Made by a program: the position numbers and the translations under genes. Positions 47,655-56,986 of a DNA stretch of 64,000 bases are shown here, piece by piece. Source of the stretch: Bosea sp. (in: a-proteobacteria) (GTDB lineage: Bacteria > Pseudomonadota > Alphaproteobacteria > Rhizobiales > Beijerinckiaceae); NCBI RefSeq assembly GCF_023953965.1, contig NZ_JAMLIX010000002.1:434001-498000 (forward strand), given 5' to 3'. Position 1 is the first letter of the stretch; each line of letters starts with the position of its first letter. The notes beneath the pieces are model-generated. The model ran no database searches. It saw nothing but the letters and a program-made list of their open reading frames with translations, and was not told the origin of the DNA.

Positions 47655-48560
47655 TCAGGCGTGGACCTTGTCCCGGGCGCGGCCGCCGAGCGTCGCGCCA
47701 TAGCTGGCGGCCAGCGCGCCGATGAGCATCGCGATGAAGGTCGCCAGGGCGAATGAGGCGGCAGCCTTGCGGGCTATGTCAGCCGTCTCGCGAGCGGTCT
47801 GCTCGGTCTTGGCGGCGGTTTCCTTGGTCTTCGCGATTGCGTCTGTGATGCGCTTTTCGGCGTCAGGCTGGCTGATGCCGGTCTGGGCGGCGATGACGCT
47901 GGCGACGTAGGACTTGTCGGCAGGAGACATGTCGCCGTTGCGAATGCTCATTGCGATGATACGGCCGACTTCGGCACGAGCCGGAGCCGCGTCTGCCGAC
48001 GAGGGAGCCGGTCGCTCGGCGCGAAACAGCATGTCGGTGACATATGCTGACGGGTCGAGACTCGACAGGTCAAGGCGACCGGCAGCCTGGTTCGCTGCGC
48101 CGGTGACGGCAGAGCCAACACTGGACGCCGCGCTGGCACCAAGGCGAGCGCTGCCGCCGATGACTGCCGATGCGGCTGAGGCCAGCAGGATCGAGCTGAT
48201 GATCGCGCCGACGGCCCAGGTCATGAAGCCGTGAGCGGTGTCGCGGAAGGCAACCTCCTCGGAATGAAGACCCACACGCTTGGTGCGGAGACGACCGGCG
48301 ATATAGCCGCCGGCGCCCGCAGAGACAAAATGCACAACAGCAAGCCAGATCATGGCAGCGATGCCGAAGGTGGCGGTAGTGACCCCCGCATTCGTCCAAG
48401 GCGAGACCGAGACGAAGCCGAACCCGGAACCCGCTGCGAGGAGCATCAGGGAGATCGACGCGCTGACAACGGCACCTCCGAGGACGGCGCCCCAGGAGAC
48501 TGCGGAACACGCGCGATCGGTCGTGGCGTCGGGGACGCCTCGTAGGGTGGTATCGGTCAT
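47655..48560 (-). CDS. Conserved membrane protein with long loop
   Basis: The 301-residue protein has membrane helices at about residues 22-50, 60-88, 115-135 and 270-290, and a large soluble loop with a charged helix (ITDAIAKTKETAAKTEQTARETADIARKAA). Similar alphaproteobacterial proteins are labelled PhnA-like, a name that carries no functional evidence. It lies 35 bp upstream of the DUF892 gene on the same strand and may be co-transcribed with it. Confidence 0.75.
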   Translation of the reverse strand: MTDTTLRGVPDATTDRACSAVSWGAVLGGAVVSASISLMLLAAGSGFGFVSVSPWTNAGVTTATFGIAAMIWLAVVHFVSAGAGGYIAGRLRTKRVGLHSEEVAFRDTAHGFMTWAVGAIISSILLASAASAVIGGSARLGASAASSVGSAVTGAANQAAGRLDLSSLDPSAYVTDMLFRAERPAPSSADAAPARAEVGRIIAMSIRNGDMSPADKSYVASVIAAQTGISQPDAEKRITDAIAKTKETAAKTEQTARETADIARKAAASFALATFIAMLIGALAASYGATLGGRARDKVHA

Positions 48561-48793
48561 GAACGATGAACTTTAAGGGCGCGGACAAGGTGCCGGCGCG
48601 TTGCGGACGGTGCGGTCCGCTCGATGTCAACGAAACAAGGGAAGAGGCGATATGTTCCGCCGATCCAAAGCGTTTCAATCTTGTCCGGCGATTACCCATG
48701 CGCCTTGAGGGAAGGTACTGCGCCGCTAGTTACTCTGGCTCGCCTCCAGTCAAATTGGGTAGCGGAAAGCAGACATACTGAATGTCTGCAAAG

Positions 48794-50334
48794 GGCCGAT
48801 ATCGTTGAAAAAGTCGGCCATCTGAGCGCCGCCGCGTCTCGGCGGATTTGGCCGATCGAGGCTCGGCCTCTCATACTGGCCTGATCTGAGGCCCGTTCGG
48901 CAGGAGCTTCGCGAGCTTCCTGAGGTTCTGGGCTGCTGCGGCGAGGTGGAACTCGTCTCTGGCGCCGTTGGGTCCGCGTAGGCGCAGCCGGTCGAGCCTC
49001 AGGATGCGCTTGAGATGGGCAAAGAGCATCTCGACCTTCTTCCGCTCGCGGCGTGAGACGATATAGGCGTCGGTCTGCGCAATGTGCCTGGCCATGTCGC
49101 GGGCGCCCTCGTGGATCGAGCGCAGGATCTTGCGAGCCGGCGTGTTGGGGCAGCAGTGCGGCTTCAGCGTGCAGGCATCACAGGCAAATTTGCTGGCGTG
49201 GTAGCGCATCATGCCGTTCTCATCGACGAGCGGGCGCTCTGTTCGATAGACCTTCTGGCGCTGCCTCAGTTCCTTCCCGCCCGGGCAGGTGTAGAGATCG
49301 CGGTCGTGGTCGTAGGCAAAGTCGGAGCGGCTGAAGGTGCCGTCGCTGCGCTGGGATTTGTCGAAGACCGGGATATGCGGCTCGATCCCGCGCTCGTGCA
49401 CCAGCCAGGCGAGGTTCTCGGCCGAGCCATAGGCGCTGTCGGCGGCGAGTTTGGCCGGCCAGAGGCCGAAGCGCTCCTGCGTCCGGTCGAGCATGGTGCG
49501 GGCCGATCCGACCTCGGCCTGCCGGATCGCTCGGCTGGCCTCGACATCGACGATGACGGCGTGATCGAGGTCGATCAGGTAGTTGATGGCATAGGCGAAG
49601 AAGGCGTGACCCTTCAGGGCTCCAGTCCATTGCGCTGCCGGATCGGAGCGCGACACGAACTTCGGCTTGGCCTCGCTCGCCGCGCCCCAGACGGCCTCGT
49701 CGAGCGTATCGAGATACTCGCGAACCGAGCGACGCGTCCGGGCGAGATCGTTCCAATCGACCGGCTCGGAGGCTTCGGCCGAGCGTTGCTTGTTGGCATC
49801 GGCCTTGATCAGGCTGGCGTCGACCGCGAAGCCCTCGCCGCCGACGAGACCCTCCGCGATGCAGCGCCGGACGGTCGTCTCGAACAGCTCGCGCAGCAGA
49901 TCGCTCTCGCGGAAACGGCCATGCCGGTTCTTCGAAAAGGTCGAGTGATCGGGAACAGCGCCCTCCAGCCCGAGCCGACAAAACCAGCGATAGGCCAGGT
50001 TCAGATGGACCTCGTCACAGAGCCGCCGTTCGGAACGGATGCCGAAGCAGTAACCGATGAGCAGCATCCGGATCATGAGCTCCGGATCGATCGAGGGCCG
50101 ACCCATCTCGCTGTAGAACGGACGCAGATGCGCGCGGATCTCCGAGAGATCGACGAACCGATCGATAGAGCGGACCCAATGATCAGCCGGCACGTGGCGC
50201 TCCAAGCTGAACTCGTAGAACAGCGCCTCCTGCGCCACCTGCCGTTCGCCCATCATCGCGCCACCCTCCGCCGAGGAAGACTGAATCAGGACTTCACGTC
50301 CCCAGCAATGCCGACTTTTTCAACGGCATCGGCC
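48794..50334 (-). mobile_element. IS1182-family insertion sequence
   Basis: The ends share the inverted repeat GGCCGAT-NN-CGTTGAAAAAGTCGGC (left 48794-48818; right complement 50310-50334). The element carries a single transposase gene. No clear target duplication is visible (left flank TGCAAAG, right flank AGACTTG). It separates the DUF892/membrane-protein block from the GIY-YIG/protease block. Confidence 0.8.
48871..50256 (-). CDS. IS1182-family transposase
   Basis: The 461-residue DDE transposase carries the N-terminal DUF772-type domain (RPSIDPELMIRMLLIGYCFGIRSERRLCDEV), catalytic region FAVDASLIKADANKQR, LAADSAYGSAENLAWL and the final RKKVEMLFAHLKRILRLDRLRLRG. It also has the cysteine-rich insertion FACDACTLKPHCCPNTP typical of IS1182 and IS5-like relatives. 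It appears intact. Confidence 0.92.
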   Translation of the reverse strand: MMGERQVAQEALFYEFSLERHVPADHWVRSIDRFVDLSEIRAHLRPFYSEMGRPSIDPELMIRMLLIGYCFGIRSERRLCDEVHLNLAYRWFCRLGLEGAVPDHSTFSKNRHGRFRESDLLRELFETTVRRCIAEGLVGGEGFAVDASLIKADANKQRSAEASEPVDWNDLARTRRSVREYLDTLDEAVWGAASEAKPKFVSRSDPAAQWTGALKGHAFFAYAINYLIDLDHAVIVDVEASRAIRQAEVGSARTMLDRTQERFGLWPAKLAADSAYGSAENLAWLVHERGIEPHIPVFDKSQRSDGTFSRSDFAYDHDRDLYTCPGGKELRQRQKVYRTERPLVDENGMMRYHASKFACDACTLKPHCCPNTPARKILRSIHEGARDMARHIAQTDAYIVSRRERKKVEMLFAHLKRILRLDRLRLRGPNGARDEFHLAAAAQNLRKLAKLLPNGPQIRPV

Positions 50335-50560
50335 AGACTTGTCAGTTGACGGTCTCGCGGGCCTGCGGGCGAGAAACTACCCGTTATCCATACGATCGAG
50401 GAAAAGTTGCGCCCGCTGTTGGATCCGGCAGGGTGTGATCGCCAGCCGCGCTCCAGCGGTCGGCTCATAGCGCCGCGTGCAATCAGGCGGCCACCACCTC
50501 CGCGCCAACGGAGATGGCGGCCTGACCACGAGGCGATCATCGTGGAAGGATGATACCCCA

Positions 50561-50665
50561 ATGGCTAAGCGCCATCATATCGACCCGTGCCGCTGCACGG
50601 AAGCCACCGCGTCCCGTCTCGGGGCTCCCTTCAACCGCAGCATGAGCATCCGCGGCCTCGTCTGA
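50561..50665 (+). CDS. Possible 34-residue leader or small protein
   Basis: ATG 50561 follows GGAAGGA at good spacing and encodes MAKRHHIDPCRCTEATASRL... to a stop at 50665. It lies about 95 bp before the GIY-YIG gene on the same strand, so it could be a small protein or leader of that operon. It has no homologue that I recognise. Confidence 0.35.
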   Translation: MAKRHHIDPCRCTEATASRLGAPFNRSMSIRGLV

Positions 50666-50760
50666 GGCGTTCGGATCCATGCTGTCGACGCTCGTCGTTG
50701 TTCACCGCTGCGGTCTGCACCGCCGGCGAGCGAGAGGGCGCGGCTGGAAGGGATTTCACT

Positions 50761-51678
50761 ATGACCATCGTCGACACGACGGCGCCGCTGGCGCCGACGA
50801 CCACGCACGTTCGCACCGTGTCCGGCCTGCCGGCTTCGGTGCGCCTCGTCACCACGCCCACCTGCACGCTGACCATCGGTGCGGCGCCGTGGCGCCATGC
50901 CAGGCGCCTCGCCACGTTGCCGATCTTCGCGGGCCCTTGCGTCTATATCCTCGCGGGGAAGGAGGTGCGGATCGGCAAGAGCACCGGTCTCGCCGCTCGG
51001 CTGAGGGATCATCGCCGCACGATGCCGATGTCGCAGATCGACGAGGTCTTCGTCATCTCCAGCCCGGGCTTCGGCTCGGACGCGATCACGACGCTAGAGG
51101 CGATCCTGACCCAGGCGGCGCGCAAGGCCGGCGTCATGCCCGTCGTCGGTGCGCCGTTGCGGTCGCCGCCACTCGACCGTGCCCGCGACTACGACGTGCT
51201 GCGCTGGTTGGACGAGATGCCGCCCCTGCTGCTCGCCGCCGGATGCACGCTGTTCGATCCCGACTTCGCCGCTCAGGTCGAGCGCGCTGTGGTTGCCGAT
51301 GTGACGCGTGAAGAGCGCTCCGCCGCGATCGGCAGCGGCGCGGTGCGCGAAGGCTGGCGGCAGGACTTCCCGGCCGACCTCCTCGAACGTCCCTCGACGA
51401 TGCATTTCGTGCTGGAGCGCGGCGCATTGCGGGCGCGGGCCTCGGTCAACGGCCCCTGGACCGTGCTGCGGGCCGGCTCGCTCCTGACGGCCTCGACGGA
51501 GACGTCCGATCAGACGTGCATCGCGAGCAAGCGTGCCCGCATGCGTGAGTTGGGCCTGCTCAGGTCGGATGGCGGGTTCTATCGCCTGAACCGCGATATC
51601 GCGGTGCCGTCGCTGACCAATGGCGCGCGGCTGGCATCCGGCACGAACATCCCGGCCTCGGCCTGGCGAGCCCTCTGA
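50761..51678 (+). CDS. GIY-YIG-like protein with DUF4357 C-terminal domain
   Basis: The ATG at 50761 is chosen because it follows a GGAAGGGA site and the frame before it lacks homology. In the 305-residue product, residues 58-125 form a GIY-YIG nuclease-like fold: VYI (61-63), RIGKS (70-74, RIG in place of YVG/YIG), Arg80/Arg82, His84 and Glu113 in TLEAIL. The C-terminal 90 residues (ALRARASVNGPWTVLRAGSLLTAS...LRSDGGFYRLNRDIAVPSL) match DUF4357, which often follows GIY-YIG domains. It may cut or bind DNA. It leads the unit with the 163-residue and AAA+/M41 genes. Confidence 0.72.
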   Translation: MTIVDTTAPLAPTTTHVRTVSGLPASVRLVTTPTCTLTIGAAPWRHARRLATLPIFAGPCVYILAGKEVRIGKSTGLAARLRDHRRTMPMSQIDEVFVISSPGFGSDAITTLEAILTQAARKAGVMPVVGAPLRSPPLDRARDYDVLRWLDEMPPLLLAAGCTLFDPDFAAQVERAVVADVTREERSAAIGSGAVREGWRQDFPADLLERPSTMHFVLERGALRARASVNGPWTVLRAGSLLTASTETSDQTCIASKRARMRELGLLRSDGGFYRLNRDIAVPSLTNGARLASGTNIPASAWRAL

Positions 51679-51786
51679 GCAACGCGCGCAGCCGGCTGCG
51701 CTGACGCTCCGGCCGCGTCCTTCTTCCCCTTTCCTTTTCGCGACACCGGCGCCTGCGAGCCCGGTGATCGCCGGAGCTTTTGTCCC

Positions 51787-52278
51787 ATGGCCAACGCCAT
51801 TCTCGCATTCCCGCGTCGATCGACGCGTTTCGAACCCGACAACACCACGTCGCATCGGCGGACGGTCGCGAACCATACCGCGATCCCGACGCATCAGCTC
51901 TGGCGGCGCCTGCCGGCGGACGCTTTTGGCGAGACCGAGCGCTCCGCGTTGCAGGTCTTGCTCGCCGCGGCCCGGCCGTTCGGCGTCGAGCACTGGCGCG
52001 AAGCGCTCGCCGGCGACGATGCCGCTGCCGTGGCGATGGCGCTGAAGCTCGCCGGCATCGACGTGCTCGACACCTATCGGCACGACCTCGTGCTGAGCAT
52101 GCTCCTCTGGCACGCGTTGCAGGGTTCGGCTGCAGCCAAGACCACTTTGGCCTTCACCCTCGATCGCCGGCGTTATCTCGGCGAGGACGTCGAGACGCTG
52201 ACCCGTTCCTGGCGTGGCCCGTCGCGTGCGGAGATCCGCCGTGCCGGCCTTCAGGCCTTGATGGAGGCGCTGTCATGA
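51787..52278 (+). CDS. Hypothetical 163-residue protein of the protease operon
   Basis: The protein has a basic, disordered first 30 residues and a helical body (PTHQLWRRLPADAFGETERSALQVLLAAARPFGVEHWREALAGDDAAAVAMALKLAGIDVLDTYRHDLVLSMLLWHALQG). I recognise no family. Its stop overlaps the AAA+/M41 start by ATGA, which points to tight co-translation and possibly a substrate adaptor or partner of that protease. The partner idea is inference. Confidence 0.65.
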   Translation: MANAILAFPRRSTRFEPDNTTSHRRTVANHTAIPTHQLWRRLPADAFGETERSALQVLLAAARPFGVEHWREALAGDDAAAVAMALKLAGIDVLDTYRHDLVLSMLLWHALQGSAAAKTTLAFTLDRRRYLGEDVETLTRSWRGPSRAEIRRAGLQALMEALS

Positions 52279-54230
52279 GCGCGGCCGATCAGAACGACGA
52301 CGCCTTCGGCTTCCTGCAGGGGCCGGAGCCCGAAACGGAGGCCACCAGCGAGGACCGGAACGGCAGCGGCGCGATGGCCCCCGTGGACCTGCTGCTCGAC
52401 CTGTCCTGGCAGGCAATCGACGACTTCCCGAAGACCGGCACCTTGTCGGCCGGCGCGACGCTGGTCACGATCATCCAGGTGCCGAGCAGCACCTGGATCG
52501 ATCCGGTACATCATTTCGTGCACGAGAACGACCCGGCGGCCATGATCGTCGATGGCAAGAGCAAGAAGAAGGACTGGTCGGCTCAGGAGAACCTCATCGT
52601 CGACGCGCTCGATCGGGGGAAGACGATCTTCGGTATCGCCTCCGATCCGGACAATCAGCTTCCGCCGCTCCTGCGCGCCGCCGCCGACGTGGTCATCACC
52701 GTGCCGGCGCCGACGCCGGAACTGATGCGGAAGGCGATCCGGCTCCACACCGGCCGGTCCCGCGTGCCCGCGCTCGACGCCATGGATATCGGCGGGCTCG
52801 ATCTGCTCGATCTCGCTGCCGCTCTGCGTCCGCAGACGACGCCACGGGCCTGTGTCAAGCGCCTCATGGCGGCGAGTGCGGCACGTAGCGTCAGCACGAG
52901 CAACGACGCTACCCCGCTGCTTCGGGATCTGTCCGGTTATGGCGCGGCGCGCGATTGGTGTCTGGCGACGCTGGCCGATATCGAGGCCGTCCGTGCCGGC
53001 ACCCTGTCCGCCGGCGAGCTCGAATCGGCCGTGTTCCACGGCCCGCCGGGCACCGGCAAGACGACGCTGGCGCGCAGCCTGGCGAAGACCGCCCGCATCC
53101 CGCTGATCGAGACCAGCGTCGCGGCCTGGTTCCAGCACAGGGAAGGCGCTCTCGGCGACTTCCTGCAGCAGGTCGCCGACGTGTTTGCGCGGGCCCGGAG
53201 CGCCGCTCCCTGCGTTCTGTTTCTCGACGAGCTTGACAGTCTGCCGGACCGGGCTCAGCTCGATTCGCGCGGCAAGAGCTGGTGGTCCTCGGCCGTTGGC
53301 GGGGTGTTGCTGGAATGCTCCCGGATCAGGGAGGCGAAGAACGGCGTCGTTCTTCTCGGCGCGACCAATCACCTCGCCAACATCGACGCTGCCCTGCTGC
53401 GGCCGGGCCGTTTCGACCGGCGGTTCCGGATCGATCCGCCCGATGCGGCCGGCCTCGCCGGCATCATGCGCTCTCATCTCGGCGAGGATTGCGCAGAGGC
53501 CGACGTCACGGCTCTCGTCCGTCTCATGCCGGGACGGACGGGCGCGGACGTCGCGGGCATGGTTCGGGAAGCCAAGCGGTTCGCGCGAACCGCCAAGAGG
53601 GATCTGACCGAGGCCGATCTGCGCGCGGCGATCATGCCGGCGGATCCTCGGCCGAGGTCGGAGCTGCGCCATGTCGCGATCCACGAGGCAGGACATGCCG
53701 TCGTGGCGCATATGCTCGGCTATAAGGTCGAGTCGGTGACGATCCGGGGCGAGGGCGATGCGGGCGGCTGGACGGACATTCGTCTGCCCGGCGTCTCGGA
53801 CCGCGCCCTGATTGAGGCGCGGGTCAAGATCCTGCTCGCCGGCAGGGCCTCGAACGGGCTGTTCGGCTCACCCGCCGATACCGGCGCGACCGCCGATCTG
53901 GCCGAAGCGACGCGGCTGCTCGCGGCGGCACGGTTGAGTTTCGGCCTCGCGGACAGCTTGGTGTTCCGCGCCGGCCCCGATCAGGCTCTGGACATGGTGT
54001 CCCGAGATCGCGGCCTCGCCGATGCGATCGGACACGAGCTCAATAGGCTGATGATCTCGACCAAGCGGCTCGTCGCCGAGAACCGGGCCATCGTCGAGCG
54101 GGTCGCCGATGCGCTGCTGGATCGCGCCGTGCTCGACGAGGCCGAACTCGCGAACCTGATCGCGTCGCCGCCGATGCCGGTACGCCGGCGCGAGCCGCGG
54201 CTCGATCGGAGGCCGTTCGTGCAGCTCTGA
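52275..54230 (+). CDS. Soluble FtsH-like AAA+ ATPase with M41 zinc-peptidase domain
   Basis: In the 651-residue protein, residues 1-240 are a novel N-terminal region without any membrane helix. The AAA+ module has Walker A GPPGTGKTT at 256-264, Walker B CVLFLDELD at 313-321 and second-region-of-homology sequence RPGRFDRRFRIDPP. The peptidase domain carries the zinc motif HEAGH at 470-474, as in FtsH (M41). Classical FtsH has two N-terminal membrane helices, which are absent here. It probably degrades or remodels soluble substrates. The operon partners are the GIY-YIG and 163-residue genes. Confidence 0.82.
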   Translation: MSAADQNDDAFGFLQGPEPETEATSEDRNGSGAMAPVDLLLDLSWQAIDDFPKTGTLSAGATLVTIIQVPSSTWIDPVHHFVHENDPAAMIVDGKSKKKDWSAQENLIVDALDRGKTIFGIASDPDNQLPPLLRAAADVVITVPAPTPELMRKAIRLHTGRSRVPALDAMDIGGLDLLDLAAALRPQTTPRACVKRLMAASAARSVSTSNDATPLLRDLSGYGAARDWCLATLADIEAVRAGTLSAGELESAVFHGPPGTGKTTLARSLAKTARIPLIETSVAAWFQHREGALGDFLQQVADVFARARSAAPCVLFLDELDSLPDRAQLDSRGKSWWSSAVGGVLLECSRIREAKNGVVLLGATNHLANIDAALLRPGRFDRRFRIDPPDAAGLAGIMRSHLGEDCAEADVTALVRLMPGRTGADVAGMVREAKRFARTAKRDLTEADLRAAIMPADPRPRSELRHVAIHEAGHAVVAHMLGYKVESVTIRGEGDAGGWTDIRLPGVSDRALIEARVKILLAGRASNGLFGSPADTGATADLAEATRLLAAARLSFGLADSLVFRAGPDQALDMVSRDRGLADAIGHELNRLMISTKRLVAENRAIVERVADALLDRAVLDEAELANLIASPPMPVRRREPRLDRRPFVQL

Positions 54231-54247
54231 CGGGTTATGAAGAGGGA

Positions 54248-54273
54248 GGGCACTAGCGGCACCGCTAGTGCCC
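54248..54273. terminator. First of twin hairpins after the AAA+/M41 gene
   Basis: GGGCACTAGCGG pairs with CCGCTAGTGCCC (12-bp arms, 2-nt centre), followed by TTTG. It lies 17 bp after the stop and could terminate the operon. Confidence 0.6.
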
Positions 54274-54290
54274 TTTGCCGCACATAGCAC

Positions 54291-54318
54291 GCGACACTAG
54301 TGACGGCACTAGTGTCGC
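54291..54318. repeat. Second of twin hairpins, with CACTAGTG core
   Basis: GCGACACTAGTG pairs with CACTAGTGTCGC (12-bp arms, 4-nt loop ACGG). It shares the CACTAG core with the first hairpin 17 bp upstream, so the pair may be protein-binding sites as well as terminators. IS21 copy 3 begins 8 bp later. Confidence 0.55.
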
Positions 54319-54320
54319 TG

Positions 54321-54326
54321 GCGTCG
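54321..54326. repeat. Target duplication of IS21 copy 3
   Basis: GCGTCG at 54321-54326 is repeated at 56919-56924 directly after the element, as expected for IS21 transposition. Confidence 0.8.
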
Positions 54327-54435
54327 TGTGCAGGGCGGTGAGAAAACCATCCAGTGAAGCGCCTGCGTTTGTGCGGGCGCGGGCGGCGTAAAAGTCGTCC
54401 ACTGGATAGGCTGATCCCTTTCGGGGTCGGCGGGG

Positions 54436-55935
54436 ATGTTCGCTGTGGAGGTCTACGCGGCGGTTCGCGATTTCGTTTTCAATCAGAAGCAGAGCCGACG
54501 GGAAGCGGCTCGCGTGTTCGGGCTGAGCCGCGAAACGATCGCCAAGATGTGCCGGTTCTCGATCCCTCCGGGCTACACGCGCACGAAGCCGGTCGAGAAG
54601 CCGAAGCTCGGTCCGCTGCTGCCGGTGATTGAGGCGATCCTGGACGGAGACCGGGCGTCTCCGGTGAAGCAGCGCCATACGGCGAAGCGGATCTTCGAGC
54701 GGCTGCGGGACGAGCACGGCTTTGCCGGCGGCTACACGGTGGTGAAGGACCATGTGCGGCTCTGCCGGGCGCGGGGCCGCGAGACCTTCGTTCCGCTGGC
54801 CCATCCGCCCGGTCACGCCCAGGTGGATTTTGGCGAGGCGCTGGCGGTGATCGGCGGCGTGCGGCAGAAGATCCACTTCTTCTGCCTGGACCTGCCACAG
54901 TCGGATGCCTGCTTCGTGAAGGCGTATCCGCGCGAGACGACGGAAGCGTTCCTGGACGGTCACGTCTCGGCTTTTGGCTTCTTCGGCGGTGTGCCGCTGT
55001 CGATCCTCTATGACAACACCCGCATTGCGGTGGCGAAGATCTGCGGCGATGGCCGGCGCGAGCGGACGCGGGCCTTCACGGAGCTGGTGAGCCACTATCT
55101 GTTCCGGGATCGGTTCGGGCGCCCGGGCAAGGGCAATGACAAGGGCAAGGTCGAGGGGCTGGTGAAGTATGCCCGCTCGAACTTCATGACGCCGATCCCT
55201 TTGGCGGCGAGCTTCGCCGAACTGAACGCGATGTTGGCCGAGCGCTGCCGCCGGCGACAGGACGAGCGGGCCGGCCGGCATGCCCAGACGATCGGAGAGC
55301 GGCTTGTTGCCGATCTCGGGGTCTTGCGCCCTTTGCCGGCAGTGCCGCTGGAGCCGTGCGAGAAGCGTGGTGCGCGGGTCTCGTCGACGGCGCTGGTCCG
55401 ATATCGGTCGAACGACTACTCGGTCCCGACGGCCTATGGCTTCCAGGACGTGGTGGTGAAGGGCTTCGTCGAGGAGGTCGTGATCCTGTGCCGGGGCGAG
55501 GAGATTGCCCGCCATCCCCGCAATTACGGGACGGGCGTGTTCGTCTCCGATCCGCTGCACTATCTGGCGCTAATCGAGGAGAAGCCGAACGCCCTCGACC
55601 AGGCCGCGGCCTTGCAGGGCTGGGACCTGCCCGAGGCCTTCCAGCACCTGCGCCATCTCCTGGAAGCGCGCATGGGCAATCGCGGCAAGCGCGAGTTCAT
55701 CCAGGTGCTGCGGCTGCTGGAGGCCTTGCCGCGCGAGGTCGTGAGCTTCGCCGTCGGCGAGGCGATCCGGCTGGGCGCGATCGGCTTCGATGCGGTGAAG
55801 CTGATCGCGCTGGCGCGGCTGGAACGGCGCCCGGCCCGTCTGGATCTGGCGGCCTATCCGTATCTGCCGAGGACTACGGTGAAGACGACCTCGGCGGCCG
55901 ATTACGCCGTGCTCCTGCCGGGAGCCGCGGCATGA
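54436..55935 (+). CDS. istA: IS21 transposase IstA (copy 3)
   Basis: The 499-residue protein is identical to copies 1 and 2, with all catalytic residues present. Confidence 0.95.
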   Translation: MFAVEVYAAVRDFVFNQKQSRREAARVFGLSRETIAKMCRFSIPPGYTRTKPVEKPKLGPLLPVIEAILDGDRASPVKQRHTAKRIFERLRDEHGFAGGYTVVKDHVRLCRARGRETFVPLAHPPGHAQVDFGEALAVIGGVRQKIHFFCLDLPQSDACFVKAYPRETTEAFLDGHVSAFGFFGGVPLSILYDNTRIAVAKICGDGRRERTRAFTELVSHYLFRDRFGRPGKGNDKGKVEGLVKYARSNFMTPIPLAASFAELNAMLAERCRRRQDERAGRHAQTIGERLVADLGVLRPLPAVPLEPCEKRGARVSSTALVRYRSNDYSVPTAYGFQDVVVKGFVEEVVILCRGEEIARHPRNYGTGVFVSDPLHYLALIEEKPNALDQAAALQGWDLPEAFQHLRHLLEARMGNRGKREFIQVLRLLEALPREVVSFAVGEAIRLGAIGFDAVKLIALARLERRPARLDLAAYPYLPRTTVKTTSAADYAVLLPGAAA

Positions 55936-56795
55936 CGGGCTCGGGGAAAGAGACGATGCCGGCGGGCACGACCGCTGGAACGCCGCAGGTCCTGCTGGCG
56001 CACCACCTCAAGCAACTGAAGCTGCCAACCGTCCTGCGCGAGTACGACAAGGTGGCACGGGAATGCTCCCGCGACGGCGTCGATCATCCCCGCTACCTGC
56101 TACGGTTGGTCGAGCTCGAACTGATCGACCGGGAGCGGCGCACGGTCGAGCGGCGGATCCGGGCGGCGCGCTTCCCAGCGGTGAAGAGCTTCGACACCTT
56201 CGACTTCACGGCGATCCCGAGCCTGAACAAGATGCTCGTGCTGGAGCTGGCGCGCTGCGGCTACATCCTGCGCCGGGAGAACATCATCGCGCTCGGCAAC
56301 AGCGGCACCGGCAAGACCCATGTCGCCCTCGCGCTCGGGCTGGCCGCTTGCCAGAAGGGCTTCTCCGTCGCCTTCACGACGGCGGCTTCGCTGGTCAACC
56401 AGCTCCTCGAAGCCCGCGACGAGAAGCGCCTGCTCAGGCTCCAGCGCGAGTTGCAGGCGGTCAAGCTGCTGATCGTCGACGAGCTCGGCTATGTGCCGCT
56501 GTCGCCGACCGGCGCCGAGCTCCTGTTCGAGATCTTCTCGCAACGCTACGAGCGCGGCTCAACCATCGTCACCTCGAACCTGCCCTTCGAGGACTGGACG
56601 TCCGTCCTGGGATCGGAGCGCCTCACCGGCGCGCTGCTCGATCGCCTGACCCACCACGTCAGCATCCTCGCCATGAACGGCGACAGCTACCGCCTCAAAC
56701 AATCGGCCGGCCGCCGGCGCGCCTCCGCCGCGGCGGGGCAAAAACAGACCACCGCCAACGAAGCCGATCCAGAAACCGGCGAGATCATCCCCTGA
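55932..56795 (+). CDS. istB: IS21 helper ATPase IstB (copy 3)
   Basis: The 287-residue AAA+ ATPase is identical to the other copies. It overlaps istA by ATGA. Confidence 0.95.
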   Translation: MTGSGKETMPAGTTAGTPQVLLAHHLKQLKLPTVLREYDKVARECSRDGVDHPRYLLRLVELELIDRERRTVERRIRAARFPAVKSFDTFDFTAIPSLNKMLVLELARCGYILRRENIIALGNSGTGKTHVALALGLAACQKGFSVAFTTAASLVNQLLEARDEKRLLRLQRELQAVKLLIVDELGYVPLSPTGAELLFEIFSQRYERGSTIVTSNLPFEDWTSVLGSERLTGALLDRLTHHVSILAMNGDSYRLKQSAGRRRASAAAGQKQTTANEADPETGEIIP

Positions 56796-56811
56796 TCAAT
56801 CCCGACAGCGC

Positions 56812-56849
56812 GATATGGCAGGGGCCCCGATCGGGGCCCCTGCCATATC
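56812..56849. terminator. Perfect 38-bp palindrome after istB (copy 3)
   Basis: The same 19-bp arms as in copies 1 and 2 lie 16 bp after the istB stop. Confidence 0.6.
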
Positions 56850-56986
56850 CGCCACCCTCAACGCCAGTGGCCTGCTTTTACTCCGCCACGCTGGCCTGGA
56901 ATCCGACCGCCGTTGACAGCGTCGGGCAATTCTCCGCAAATTTCCTCAAATGCATCTCAAAACCCGACGGATCCGGCAATTTCGCC

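Larger units (their letters stand above)
54327..56918 (+). mobile_element. IS21-family insertion sequence, copy 3
   Basis: This 2592-bp copy has the same termini and proteins as copies 1 and 2. It is flanked by the 6-bp duplication GCGTCG. It is the only copy that clearly arrived by simple transposition at its present site. It splits the interval between the AAA+/M41 gene and the 390-residue gene. Confidence 0.95.
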
